Source: Aquimarina sp. BL5 (lineage in GTDB: Bacteria > Bacteroidota > Bacteroidia > Flavobacteriales > Flavobacteriaceae). From it: a stretch of DNA of 64,000 nucleotides. Below the pieces are notes generated by a model. That model was given only the letters and a program-made list of their open reading frames with translations. It did no database searches and was not told the origin of the DNA. Positions 35,491 to 45,689 of the stretch are shown here, in pieces. The stretch is from NCBI RefSeq assembly GCF_003443675.1, contig NZ_CP031963.1:2503501-2567500 (forward strand). The letters run 5' to 3'. Numbering within the stretch: the stretch's first letter is position 1; every line of letters begins with the position of its first letter. The translations under genes and the position numbers were made by a program.

Positions 35491-38400
35491 ATGAATTCCA
35501 AATATTATTATATAACTTTTATATTTCTGTGTATTGCTCAGTTTGCTAATGCTCAAATTGTTTTAAACCCTTGTAGAGGGGATGATTTTGGCGGAGAAGC
35601 CTGGTATTTAGATGCCGATGGTGATGGGTACGGAAATCCACATGAGGCTGTTTGTAATCGCACTCGACCTGCTGGCTATGTTGCAAGACAATTTCAATGG
35701 GATCAAAATGACAATGATGCTACGATTTATCCCGGAGCTACTGAATTATGCGATGGAAAAGATAATGATCAGGATGGTTCGATTGATGAATCTCCCGCTC
35801 CACCAACACCAAGCGCAGCAAGCGTTGCTAATAATTGTGGCGGTAGCGTGCTATCCAGAAGCAATCCTCCAAGTGGCATTACCTGGTATTGGCAGAGTAC
35901 TGCTGGGGGAACTAGCATTGCTAATAGTAGTCCTTCTATTACTAGAACTAGCGGAAGTAGATATTACTTGCGAGCTAGAAACAATACGACAAGATGTTGG
36001 AGTACTGCTAGAACAGTTAATTATAGTGTTAAAGCGGTACCTCCAACACCTGCTGCGCCTACTGTTGCGAACAATTGTGGTAGTAGTGTAATTAGCAGAA
36101 GCAATCCACCAAGTGGCGTTACCTGGTATTGGCAGGGTACTGTTGGAGGAACTAGCACGGCTAATAGCAGTTCTTCTATTACCAGAACAACTGGTAGTGC
36201 ATATTATCTAAGAGCTAGAAATAATTCCTCAGGATGCTGGAGTCCAGTCAGAACCGTCAACTATAACGTGAGAGCTATACCTCCAACACCTACTTCACCA
36301 AGTATTGCGAATAATTGTGGGGCTAGTGTTCTTACTAGAGTCAATCCGCCAAGTGGGGTTACCTGGTATTGGCAAAGTACTGCTGGAGAAACTAGCACTA
36401 CTAATAGCAGTTCTTCTATTACCAGAACAACTGGTAGTGCATATTATCTAAGAGCAAGAAATAATTCCTCAGGATGCTGGAGCCCTGCTAGAACCGTAAA
36501 CTATAGTGTTAGAGTTGTACCTCCGACACCTGCTTTACCAAGTGTTGCTAACAATTGTGGAAATAGTGTGCTTAGCAGAAGTACTCCACCAAGTGGAGTT
36601 ACCTGGTATTGGCAGGAAACTGCGGGAGACACCAGTACCTTGAATAGTAATGCATCCATTACCAGAACCTCTGGTAGTAAATATTATCTAAGAGCTAGAA
36701 ACAATAGTTCAGGATGCTGGAGCCCTGCTAGAACGGTAAGCTATACTATTAAATTAATTCCTCCTACACCAGCTGCACCAACTGTTGCTAACAATTGTGG
36801 AAATAGTGTGCTTAACAGAAGTAATCCTCCTAGCGGGATTACCTGGTATTGGCAGAGTACTGCAGGAGGAACCAGTACTTCTAATAGTAGTGCTTCTATC
36901 ACCAGAACTACCGATAACAAATACTATCTAAGAGCAAGAAATAACTCTTCAGGATGCTGGAGTCCTGCAAAAACAGTAAACTATAGTATCAAAGCTGTAC
37001 CTCCAACACCTGCTGCACCAAGTGTTGCTAATAATTGTGGAAATAGTGTGCTTAGCAGAAGCAACCCACCAAGTGGAGTGACCTGGTATTGGCAAAGTAC
37101 TGCAGGAGGAACCAGTACTTCTAATAGTAGTGCTTCTGTAACCAGAACTACCGATAACAAATATTATCTAAGAGCAAGAAATAACTCTTCAAGATGTTGG
37201 AGTCCCGCAAGAACAGTAAACTATAGTATCAAATCAGTGCCTGTAACACCAACTGCACCTTCAGTTGCTAACAACTGCGGCAATAGTGTGCTTAACAGAA
37301 GTAATCCACCTAGTGGAGTGACCTGGTATTGGCAAAGTACTGCAGGAGGAACTAGCACAACTAATAGTAGTGCTTCTATCACCAGAACTACCGATAACAA
37401 ATACTATTTAAGAGCAAGAAATAATAGTTCAGGATGTTGGAGTCCTGCAAGAACGGTAAACTATAGTATCAAATCAGTTCCTACGACACCAGCCGCACCA
37501 AGTGTTGCAAACAATTGTGGAAATAGTGTGCTATCCAGAAGTATTCCACCAAGTGGCGTTACCTGGTATTGGCAAGCTACTGCTGGAGGAACCAGTACGT
37601 CTAACAGTAGTACTTCTGTTACCAGAACTAGTGATAACAAATATTATCTAAGAGCAAGAAATAACGCTTCAGGATGCTGGAGTCCTGCTAGAACTGTAAA
37701 CTATAGTATCAAAACTGTGCCTACGACACCAGCCGCACCAAGTGTTGCAAACAATTGTGGAAATAGTGTGCTATCCAGAAGTACTCCTCCAAGTGGCGTT
37801 ACCTGGTATTGGCAAGCTACTGCTGGAGGAACAAGTACAGCTAACAGTAGTGCTTCTGTTACCAGAACTAACGATAATAAATACTATTTAAGAGCAAGAA
37901 ATAACTCCTCAGGATGTTGGAGTCCTGCTAGAACTGTAAACTATAGTATCAAAGCTGTGCCTGCGACACCAGCAGTACCAAGTGTTGCTAATAATTGTGG
38001 GAATAGTGTGCTATCCAGAGGCAATCCACCAAGTGGCGTGACATGGTATTGGCAAGCTACTGCTGGAGGAACTAGCACCACTAATAGTAGTGCTTCTATC
38101 ACCAGAACTAGCGATAACAAATACTATTTAAGAGCAAGAAATAATAGTTCAGGATGTTGGAGTCCTGCAAGAACGGTAAACTATAGTATTAAATCAGTTC
38201 CTATCACACCAGCAGTACCAAGTGTTGCTAATAATTGTGGGAATAGTGTGCTATCCAGAGGTACTCCTCCAAGTGGCGTTACCTGGTATTGGCAGGAAAC
38301 TGCTGGAGATACGAGCATCGCTAATAGTAGTCCTTCCGTAACTAGAACTAGCGGTAGTACATACTATCTAAGAGCTAAAAATAATGCATCTGAATGCTGG

Positions 38401-41400
38401 AGTCCTGCTAGAACTGTAAATTATATTATCAAATCAGTTCCTGTAACACCAACGGCACCTTCAGTTGCTAATAATTGTGGAAATAGTCTCCTATCTAGAG
38501 GCAATCCACCAAGTGGAGTGACCTGGTATTGGCAGGAAACTGCGGGAGGGACAAGCACCGCTAATAGCAATTCTACTGTAAGTAGAACCAGTGGTAGTGC
38601 GTATTACTTGAGGGCAAGAAACAATAATTCTTTATGTTGGAGTCCTGTAAGAACAATTAATTACAGTATCATTCCTATTCCTGATTGGTACCTAGATGCC
38701 GATGGAGATGGTTTTGCCATTTCAAAACTAACTCAATGTAATAATCCTGGTAGCGGATATACACAAACGATACTACCGGTAACAGATTGTAATGACAGTA
38801 ATGCGACCATCAATCCTATGACAATATGGTATGCGGATACGGACGGAGATGGTTTTGGAGATTCCACAGTTATAAAAACTCAATGTGTTCAACCCGTAGG
38901 GTATGTCTCTGATAGCACCGATCAATGTCCTGATGTAGCAGGAACGATCGCAGGATGTGAAGGAACACCTTATCAAGATGTAACTTTCAGTAATGAAAAC
39001 TATGTGTATACCAAAGTATATCAAAGGAAGATGACATCATCAGATTCTATTAGATATACTAAAGATGTAATGGAAAGCATTAGTTATTTTGATGGATTAG
39101 GTCGTCCTAAACAACAAATAGGAATTAAAGCCTCTCCTGATAAAAAGGATATTGTGATCCATATGGAATATGATACCTATGGAAGACAAGCAAAACAGTA
39201 TTTACCTTTTGAAAGACAAAATGATGCCATAGGTAGTTATCATACGGTAGATGTTATTGAAGATATCAATAGGCATTATCAAACAAAGTACTCTAATGAC
39301 TTCAACGGAATGGCAGAAGCTGATGTCAATGCCTATTCAGAAAGTATTTTTGAGGCCTCTCCTTTACAACGAGTTTTAGAACAAGGAGCCCCAGGAAAAG
39401 ATTGGAAAGCTGATAAAGACTCGGATACGGATCATACGATTAAGTTTGGTTGGAGTAGTAATTTCCTGGAAGAAGTAGCTTATTTCTCAGTTATTTTTAA
39501 TGATTCTACAAATACAGAAACGCCAAGTTTATCACAAAATGGGTATTATAATCCCAATGAATTATATGTAACCATTGCCAAGGATGAAAACTGGCAACCT
39601 GGTCAAACATATGAAGATGATCATACTACTAGAGAATATAAAGACAAATCTGGAAGAGTTATTCTAAAAAGAACTTTTGATCAAGGAGAAGCTCACGATA
39701 CTTATTATGTATATGACGATTTTGGGAATTTGACCTTTGTCATCCCACCAAAAGTGGATGTAACAAATGCTGTCTCTGATACTGAGCTTTCCGAACTGTG
39801 CTACCAATACAAGTATGATTACAGAAATCGAATGATCAAAAAGAAAATACCGGGCAAAGGATGGGAATCTATTGTGTATAATACATTGAATCAACCTGTA
39901 TTGACTCAGGATGCACTTTTAAAGGCAGATTCTGCCTGGCTCTTTACCAAATATGATGCATTGGGAAGGGTAGCCTACACAGGTAAAATAGTAATCAATG
40001 ATAAAACAAGAGCAGAACTACAAACGGAAGCCAACGAATTTACAGAAGCTTTGTGGGTAGAAAGCAGCTCGGAAAGAATGATTGGCGGCACTACCATGTA
40101 TTATACGAACGGCGGGTATCCTGATGTGCAAAATGCAGAGGTATTAACCATCAATTATTATAATGATTATCAGTTTTTAGGCACTAGCCCTGTAGCATCT
40201 TTTGTGAATCCTGTAAATGTGTATGAGCAACCGATCTGTAGTCGTACCAAGTCGTTAGCAACCGGATCTAAAGTAAAAGTGTTGGATACCTCAGACTGGA
40301 TTACTACCGTTACCTACTATGATAAAAGGGCACAACCGGTATATGTAGTAAGTGAAAATGAGTATCTAAATACAGTAGATGTCGTAGCAACTAAACTAGA
40401 TTTTGCTGGTAAGGTTTTAGAAAGCACAATGACGCATACCAAAGATAGTAATGACCCAATTGTAACAGTAGATACTTTTACGTATGATCATATTGGTAGA
40501 TTGCTAGAGCAAATTCAAACGATTAATACACAAGCTCCCGAACGTATTGTTACTAATACCTATGATGAATTGGGACAATTGGAGTCTAAGGCCGTAGGAG
40601 GCACTTCCGCTTCGCTCAGTGCCCGAGTAGAAGGAGGACTACAAAAGGTAGATTACACCTATAACGTAAGAGGTTGGTTAAAAACCATTAATGAAGGTAC
40701 TACTGATAATGGAGATCTATTTGGTTTTGCCATTAATTACAATACCACTACCGAAAACTTAGGAGCAACTGCCTTGTATAATGGTAATATTAGTGAAGCT
40801 AGTTGGAAAACTGCTAATGACAATACCAGACGCGCTTATGGATACCAGTATGATGCACTGAATAGAATTCTCGCAGGAGCTAGTAGTGATGGTAGGTATA
40901 ACCTAAGTAATGTATCTTATGATAAAAACGGAAATATTGAAACCCTACGGAGAACCGGAGCGATTGTAACAAACCCTGATTATAGTAGATCTAGTGATTT
41001 TGGTATGATGGATAATCTTACATATACCTATGATGAAGGAAATAAATTACGTAATGTTACTGATCAGGTATTAATACCTTTTGGATTTTCTAAAACAACT
41101 ACAGTTACAGAAGATGAGTATCAATATGATGTGAACGGTAATATGACTGTGGATCATAATAAAGGGATCAACAGTATTACGTATAATTATTTAAATTTAC
41201 CGAGTGCAGTTGTCATTGATAATGCAGAGCATACCGGAAATATTAGCTATATTTACGACGCTACTGGAGCGAAACTAAAAAAGATCGTAACAGAGGGAAG
41301 TTCTTTAATAGCAACTGAATATGCTGGTAATTTCATCTATGAAAACGAACAGCTTAAGTTCTTTAACCATCCAGAAGGATATATAGAACCGAATGGAACT

Positions 41401-42630
41401 GGTGAATTTAATTACGTTTATCAATATAAGGATCATCTTGGCAACATCAGGCTCTCATACTCAGATAAGGACAATGACAGTAAAATTGATGTACTGAGAA
41501 ATAACGTAGATGCAGACGGTGATGGAGATCTGGTTCACGAAATCTTAGAGGAAAATAACTATTATCCTTTTGGTCTAAAACATCAAGGATATAACAACCT
41601 TATCACCAGCACAAATCCTGCTCTTAAGTATAAATATAATGGTATTGAATTGAATGAGGATTTAGGATTAAATCTTTATGAGATGCCACTACGTCAATAT
41701 GATCCCACAATTGCTAGATGGACAAGTATTGATCCTGTTACGCATCATTCGATGTCTACCTATACTGCTTTTGATAATAATCCCGTTTTTTGGGCTGATC
41801 CTAGTGGAGCAGATGCTTGGACTTATGTTGGTAATGGAGAGTATAAAAATAATAGAACAAGTGAAACAACTGATGATTGGCAAAGAGCTGTTAGTGAAAC
41901 TGATGGTGGGGATGGTGGTCCAGATGATTTTATTAGAATAAATACTAAGACTAAAAAAGCAGAAGTTTTTGCAGATGATAATGATTATGATACCATAGTA
42001 ACTGATGGTGTAAAAAGTTATTCTCCCAAAGGAAATACAGAATCACGTTTAGAATCTGAAGGTTATTCAATTAGACATACCGAGGGGGTTGGTATGGGAG
42101 CTTTTGATAATGCTGTTTTAATCCTTAGTGGAGAGGCAGTGTTTGCTTGGATTGGTAGAGGAATTAGTGGTTTGGGTTGGTTTGCAAAAGCATCCAGTAA
42201 GTTAGATGATATTTCAGGAACTGTATTAGGTGCGTCAGAACAAGCTGGTATTTTTGGTAGTAATGCTGGATGGCTGAGTTTTCACGAAGGTGTGGGTCAC
42301 ACAATTGCACGACACATTGCAAAAACTGATGCTCAATTAATAGCTAGACTAAATTCTTCTAGAAGGATATCAGGAGCAAGTACTTTCTCTAATCAACCAA
42401 TGGCTGAAGTAATAATTTCATCAGCTATTAGGTCAAATCGTTCTACACTAAATACATGGCTTAAAAGTGGCTCGACAAGAAATCTTGTTCTAGAATATAC
42501 AGGTAATACTGTTATTGGTCGTGGTATAATGAGAGGGCAAAGTGCTGTTTCGAATTTAACAAATGCAAGAATAATTCTTAAACCTACAGGTAGTGGAAGC
42601 TATAACATATTAACAGCGTTTCCTAAATAA
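35491..42630 (+). CDS. secreted RHS polymorphic toxin with 12 Ig-like repeats and RNase A-like CdiA-CT end
   Basis: From the ATG at 35491 this is a 2379-aa protein. The longer frame from 35434 only adds residues overlapping the previous gene and would bury the signal peptide YYYITFIFLCIAQFANAQ. The order is: signal peptide; Ca-binding DADGDGYG and DNDQDGS motifs; twelve 80-aa Ig-like repeats (residues ~104-1063); two more DADGDG-type repeats; a DUF6443-like RHS start (~1170); YD repeats; the RHS core (DHLGNIRLSYSD, NLYEMPLRQYDP, about 1980-2085); and a toxin. Residues ~2255-2379 match the bacterial RNase A-like CdiA-CT domain (FHEGVGHTIARHIAKTD, ASTFSNQPMAE, NILTAFP). An immunity gene follows at 10 bp. 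Confidence 0.85.
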   Translation: MNSKYYYITFIFLCIAQFANAQIVLNPCRGDDFGGEAWYLDADGDGYGNPHEAVCNRTRPAGYVARQFQWDQNDNDATIYPGATELCDGKDNDQDGSIDESPAPPTPSAASVANNCGGSVLSRSNPPSGITWYWQSTAGGTSIANSSPSITRTSGSRYYLRARNNTTRCWSTARTVNYSVKAVPPTPAAPTVANNCGSSVISRSNPPSGVTWYWQGTVGGTSTANSSSSITRTTGSAYYLRARNNSSGCWSPVRTVNYNVRAIPPTPTSPSIANNCGASVLTRVNPPSGVTWYWQSTAGETSTTNSSSSITRTTGSAYYLRARNNSSGCWSPARTVNYSVRVVPPTPALPSVANNCGNSVLSRSTPPSGVTWYWQETAGDTSTLNSNASITRTSGSKYYLRARNNSSGCWSPARTVSYTIKLIPPTPAAPTVANNCGNSVLNRSNPPSGITWYWQSTAGGTSTSNSSASITRTTDNKYYLRARNNSSGCWSPAKTVNYSIKAVPPTPAAPSVANNCGNSVLSRSNPPSGVTWYWQSTAGGTSTSNSSASVTRTTDNKYYLRARNNSSRCWSPARTVNYSIKSVPVTPTAPSVANNCGNSVLNRSNPPSGVTWYWQSTAGGTSTTNSSASITRTTDNKYYLRARNNSSGCWSPARTVNYSIKSVPTTPAAPSVANNCGNSVLSRSIPPSGVTWYWQATAGGTSTSNSSTSVTRTSDNKYYLRARNNASGCWSPARTVNYSIKTVPTTPAAPSVANNCGNSVLSRSTPPSGVTWYWQATAGGTSTANSSASVTRTNDNKYYLRARNNSSGCWSPARTVNYSIKAVPATPAVPSVANNCGNSVLSRGNPPSGVTWYWQATAGGTSTTNSSASITRTSDNKYYLRARNNSSGCWSPARTVNYSIKSVPITPAVPSVANNCGNSVLSRGTPPSGVTWYWQETAGDTSIANSSPSVTRTSGSTYYLRAKNNASECWSPARTVNYIIKSVPVTPTAPSVANNCGNSLLSRGNPPSGVTWYWQETAGGTSTANSNSTVSRTSGSAYYLRARNNNSLCWSPVRTINYSIIPIPDWYLDADGDGFAISKLTQCNNPGSGYTQTILPVTDCNDSNATINPMTIWYADTDGDGFGDSTVIKTQCVQPVGYVSDSTDQCPDVAGTIAGCEGTPYQDVTFSNENYVYTKVYQRKMTSSDSIRYTKDVMESISYFDGLGRPKQQIGIKASPDKKDIVIHMEYDTYGRQAKQYLPFERQNDAIGSYHTVDVIEDINRHYQTKYSNDFNGMAEADVNAYSESIFEASPLQRVLEQGAPGKDWKADKDSDTDHTIKFGWSSNFLEEVAYFSVIFNDSTNTETPSLSQNGYYNPNELYVTIAKDENWQPGQTYEDDHTTREYKDKSGRVILKRTFDQGEAHDTYYVYDDFGNLTFVIPPKVDVTNAVSDTELSELCYQYKYDYRNRMIKKKIPGKGWESIVYNTLNQPVLTQDALLKADSAWLFTKYDALGRVAYTGKIVINDKTRAELQTEANEFTEALWVESSSERMIGGTTMYYTNGGYPDVQNAEVLTINYYNDYQFLGTSPVASFVNPVNVYEQPICSRTKSLATGSKVKVLDTSDWITTVTYYDKRAQPVYVVSENEYLNTVDVVATKLDFAGKVLESTMTHTKDSNDPIVTVDTFTYDHIGRLLEQIQTINTQAPERIVTNTYDELGQLESKAVGGTSASLSARVEGGLQKVDYTYNVRGWLKTINEGTTDNGDLFGFAINYNTTTENLGATALYNGNISEASWKTANDNTRRAYGYQYDALNRILAGASSDGRYNLSNVSYDKNGNIETLRRTGAIVTNPDYSRSSDFGMMDNLTYTYDEGNKLRNVTDQVLIPFGFSKTTTVTEDEYQYDVNGNMTVDHNKGINSITYNYLNLPSAVVIDNAEHTGNISYIYDATGAKLKKIVTEGSSLIATEYAGNFIYENEQLKFFNHPEGYIEPNGTGEFNYVYQYKDHLGNIRLSYSDKDNDSKIDVLRNNVDADGDGDLVHEILEENNYYPFGLKHQGYNNLITSTNPALKYKYNGIELNEDLGLNLYEMPLRQYDPTIARWTSIDPVTHHSMSTYTAFDNNPVFWADPSGADAWTYVGNGEYKNNRTSETTDDWQRAVSETDGGDGGPDDFIRINTKTKKAEVFADDNDYDTIVTDGVKSYSPKGNTESRLESEGYSIRHTEGVGMGAFDNAVLILSGEAVFAWIGRGISGLGWFAKASSKLDDISGTVLGASEQAGIFGSNAGWLSFHEGVGHTIARHIAKTDAQLIARLNSSRRISGASTFSNQPMAEVIISSAIRSNRSTLNTWLKSGSTRNLVLEYTGNTVIGRGIMRGQSAVSNLTNARIILKPTGSGSYNILTAFPK
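35800..38679 (+). repeat. twelve tandem 240-bp repeats encoding Ig-like domains
   Basis: Exactly twelve in-phase units of 240 bp (80 codons) run head to tail. Each begins PxTP...VANNCG, contains PPSGVTWYWQ and ends CWSPARTVNYSIK. Each unit has two conserved Cys, compatible with an intradomain disulfide. The family resembles the Ig-like modules common in Bacteroidota surface proteins. Units 5-11 are most alike, indicating recent expansion or homogenisation. Confidence 0.95.
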
Positions 42631-42640
42631 AATTATAAAA

Positions 42641-42973
42641 ATGATATTAAAAAAAGAATACCCTGAATTGTTTCAATTTTTTGTCGGTTATTTTCCTGAT
42701 GCAGATTTTGAAGGTTTAAGTGATGAAGAAATAGTATTAAATTATATTTCCGATTGCAATAAATCTGAGAAATCAATGCGAGAATTAGAACAAGCCAAGA
42801 AAGAGCTTAATACTTTAATCCCTAATGTTCATAAACATTGGAAAGAAATTAGTCTTGAGTCAAATATTTATTTTGAAAATATTGAAGCAACTGAAGAGTG
42901 GTTAAATAAAATAAAATTAGAATTAGAGAAATATGAGTCAGATAATTCGGATTTGGAATCCGAGATTGACTAA
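42641..42973 (+). CDS. CdiI-type immunity protein for the RNase A-like toxin
   Basis: This is a 110-aa acidic, helical protein. The N-terminal EYPELFQFFVGYFPDADFEG and the following EIVLNYISDCN segment resemble the CdiI_2 immunity family paired with RNase A-like CdiA toxins. It lies 10 bp after the toxin gene on the same strand, the expected cognate arrangement. Its role is to bind and neutralise the toxin in the producer's cytoplasm. Confidence 0.72.
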   Translation: MILKKEYPELFQFFVGYFPDADFEGLSDEEIVLNYISDCNKSEKSMRELEQAKKELNTLIPNVHKHWKEISLESNIYFENIEATEEWLNKIKLELEKYESDNSDLESEID

Positions 42974-43234
42974 GTAATATAAGGCTCTACGAATATCTCG
43001 CGACTTCGCAGCGATAAGAGTAAGAATATAAAAGTAAAGACCAGTTACATTGATTTGTGGCTGGTTCAACTGAACGGTTATATCAATAGTCAACCAAACC
43101 TATCTTATTTTCAAAACATCCTACCAAATTTGCAAATAGATTAGTGTTTTCAATTCAACAAACAAAATAATTATACCTCCTTTGGATCTTAATCAAAAGA
43201 GAGGGGGCTAGTTTATGACCTAATAATAACAAAA

Positions 43235-43708
43235 ATGAAACAAGAACAACAACTATTATATAAAGTCATGCGCAATTTTGAAGGAATGCAAAAGATTGAA
43301 GTATTTGATCTTTTGCATCGAATGGAAGTTTTGTTATACTATGCAAAAAGCCCCTTACAATCGGATCATCTTAAACGCATTATTTCATCTGATATGGATC
43401 AAGAAAGCGCTGTAGATCCTTTTGGGTTTACAATCTTACCAAACGGTAACTTCTGTGAGTTTGAGGGATCTAATGACTGGATTCATATTTATAAAGAGGT
43501 GAGAAGAGGTTTTAGTTGGTGGAACCCTATCACTACTTATTATTTTAAAACAAAATATGCACCATTAGAACTTTTAAGACTAAACAAAAGCAACCTCTTA
43601 GAAAATGTACAAAATACCCCTCACGAAATTGAGATAAGTGCTTTTTTAATGGCACATAATATTTCAAAAAGGGATTCGCAAGGAAATTTACTGCTATTGG
43701 GATTATAA
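43235..43708 (+). CDS. uncharacterised 157-aa protein
   Basis: I do not recognise this protein. It is soluble, with no signal peptide, a helical N-terminal third (LLYKVMRNFEGMQKIEVFDLLHRM) and an aromatic-rich middle (FSWWNPITTYYFKTKY). It lies 260 bp after the immunity gene. It could be an additional accessory gene of the toxin locus or of the following module. Nothing in the sequence decides this. Confidence 0.55.
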   Translation: MKQEQQLLYKVMRNFEGMQKIEVFDLLHRMEVLLYYAKSPLQSDHLKRIISSDMDQESAVDPFGFTILPNGNFCEFEGSNDWIHIYKEVRRGFSWWNPITTYYFKTKYAPLELLRLNKSNLLENVQNTPHEIEISAFLMAHNISKRDSQGNLLLLGL

Positions 43709-43888
43709 TATAAAGCAGTATAGAAACTAACAACTTAAAAAAATCAGCACTATGAACCTATAAATACATAAAAAGGGAAAATAACTAATACCAACTCTGA
43801 TATAAAATGATCGCCCAATAAAATTAAATTATTTTGGTTTCAGACGAGAATGAAAATATCTGGATAGCCATAGCTATCAATATATTTT

Positions 43889-45238
43889 ATGACGAAGTAT
43901 GAGAGTAAAAGAAATAATTTTATAAGATTATTTTATGTGAGAGATGGTATCAAACACACATCGTCTATGGAACCTATGGATATATTTTATCAGATTCTGC
44001 ACGAAGATCTGAATCCATTGACCAGCCAAACAACTCAAAAATTTAATTCGCCAAACTCTAAAAACCAAAAACCAAATCATGAATTAACCAAAGAAGAAAA
44101 TAATAGTAAAGAAAAAGAGAGATACTCATTTTATGAAAACCTGTTATCTGATACTTTAAAAAAAGTAAAGAGAGATATTCATAATAAGGTATTTCGATGT
44201 ATTGATGATCCCAGTAGTATTAATTCTATTATACAGAATCATCAAATTTTACTTCTTAACTACTGCAAGGTCATTGAGCAAACCTATCTTCCGGATGATA
44301 AAAACGAGAAATATCAAATTTCAGAGGATAAGTCCATCACTGATATTTTCAAATTAGTATATCAGACTCTAGATACGATTTTAGACTACCTAGAAGCATT
44401 TTTCTACAAATATTTGGAGCATTCTCTTGAGATGCCATATCAGCGAAAGTTATGGTTTGCCTATAACCAGAAAAGTCGTTGTACCGAATTATCCCTATTA
44501 ATTGAAAAATCTAATATCAGTACAGAACTGAAACATTTGATCAGCGCTCCATTAAAAAGCATCTCAAAAAATGAACTGGTAAAACTTACCTATTCTCAGA
44601 AATCATATTACTTGTTATATATAAAGGTGTTGCGAAAACTTTTCCTTAAAGGAAATCCGAATATTTCGGAAATATATGCACTAATGATTAGTCTGGATTT
44701 TAATACATTCCATATATTCTCCTACATTTCAAAAAGAGCTAAAAAAAGAGTGAACGGAGTATCGAGTATCCATAAAAAACTGGTGATTCTCTTTGGATAT
44801 TTAAAAGAACTCAAAGCCATTGCCATAACTAGTAATCAAAGATTTAATCCAGAATTACCTTCATTAAAAGAACAGCTCTTGGTCAAGACTACAGAGGAAA
44901 TCCTGTTTTATCAAAAAGTAATTGATAGAAAACCTCAAGTCAAAGTACAAAATGATAATAATGAGATATACTCAAATCAGAAAAAACTTCTTAAGATATC
45001 CGTTTCAGAAATATCTTTGATCACCAGATTGTTATATGAGCAGGGATTATTAGACGGGTCTAAAAAAACATTTTTTGAGTTTATATCTAATAATTTTAAG
45101 ACATCTAAAAGGGATATAATTTCTCCGGAAAGTTTAAGTAACCGATATTATTCCATCCCTGAAAGTGCTAAAATCTCGGTAAGAAAAATGTTGAGAGCGA
45201 TACTAAGACAGCTTAATTCGATTCAAAGCGAAAGCTAA
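43889..45238 (+). CDS. RteC-like helical protein (C-terminal similarity)
   Basis: This is a 449-aa, mostly helical, basic protein. The last ~80 residues (ISLITRLLYEQGLLDGSKK, a helical stretch, then SVRKMLRAILRQLN) resemble the C-terminal region of RteC-type regulators, which control excision of Bacteroidota conjugative transposons. The N-terminal ~370 residues are unfamiliar. It precedes the repeat region and the excisionase-like gene, consistent with a role in element mobility. The family call is weak because the similarity is short. Confidence 0.45.
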   Translation: MTKYESKRNNFIRLFYVRDGIKHTSSMEPMDIFYQILHEDLNPLTSQTTQKFNSPNSKNQKPNHELTKEENNSKEKERYSFYENLLSDTLKKVKRDIHNKVFRCIDDPSSINSIIQNHQILLLNYCKVIEQTYLPDDKNEKYQISEDKSITDIFKLVYQTLDTILDYLEAFFYKYLEHSLEMPYQRKLWFAYNQKSRCTELSLLIEKSNISTELKHLISAPLKSISKNELVKLTYSQKSYYLLYIKVLRKLFLKGNPNISEIYALMISLDFNTFHIFSYISKRAKKRVNGVSSIHKKLVILFGYLKELKAIAITSNQRFNPELPSLKEQLLVKTTEEILFYQKVIDRKPQVKVQNDNNEIYSNQKKLLKISVSEISLITRLLYEQGLLDGSKKTFFEFISNNFKTSKRDIISPESLSNRYYSIPESAKISVRKMLRAILRQLNSIQSES

Positions 45239-45302
45239 TTTTTAGTGTTTCAATCTCACAAAGACAAATTCAACCAAAATTTCACAAAATTTTATGAAAA
45301 TA

Positions 45303-45455
45303 AGGGGTTGTAAAAGGGTTCAGTTTTTCAACGTGTTTTGTGGGCTGAGTGGTATCTAAACACTATTTTTTAGATAAATACCATGTTTTTTTGAATTTCA
45401 AATTATTGATTTACAATTCTTTAAACTTTTCTTCAGGGGTTGTAAACCCTTTTAC
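45303..45455. repeat. clustered direct and inverted repeats (possible replication origin or operator)
   Basis: A direct repeat AGGGGTTGTAAA occurs at 45303-45314 and 45435-45446. The same sites form an inverted pair, GTAAAAGGGTT (45310-45320) and AACCCTTTTAC (45445-45455). Between them lies TATCTAAA (45353-45360) with TTTAGATA (45369-45376). The cluster sits in a 280-bp gene-free gap just upstream of two DNA-binding protein genes. It suits an origin, an oriT or an operator. Confidence 0.45.
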
Positions 45456-45518
45456 CACTGTTTTGGTATGATTCTATTGTTTCTCTTTACACCCAGATAA
45501 AAGAGAAATTAAATAATA

Positions 45519-45689
45519 ATGGAATCAACCGGATCAAAACAGAATGTATTACTTCAGAAAGAATTACCATTCGGAGAGAAAATTCTGAAACAGCATCTTG
45601 ATCTATTTAGTGACAAAATAGATACTGATTCCTTATTTATTTCAAGACAAGAATTTCTCAGACAATTAGAAATCAATGCAAACAAATAG
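45519..45689 (+). CDS. small acidic protein, 56 aa, unknown
   Basis: The ORF starts with ATG at 45519 and reads MESTGSKQNVLLQKELPFG and onward, ending FLRQLEINANK. It overlaps the next gene's first possible start by 14 bp, suggesting coupling. No domain is recognised. It is likely a small partner or transcriptional regulator of the HTH protein downstream. Confidence 0.45.
   Translation: MESTGSKQNVLLQKELPFGEKILKQHLDLFSDKIDTDSLFISRQEFLRQLEINANK

Noticed and set aside
35800..38679. Tandem repeats resembling a CRISPR or satellite array
   Set aside because: The unit is 240 bp, in frame, without spacers, and encodes Ig-like domains.
31767..42630. Type VI secretion toxin locus
   Set aside because: Both RHS proteins start with signal peptides, and no Hcp, VgrG or PAAR sequence is present.
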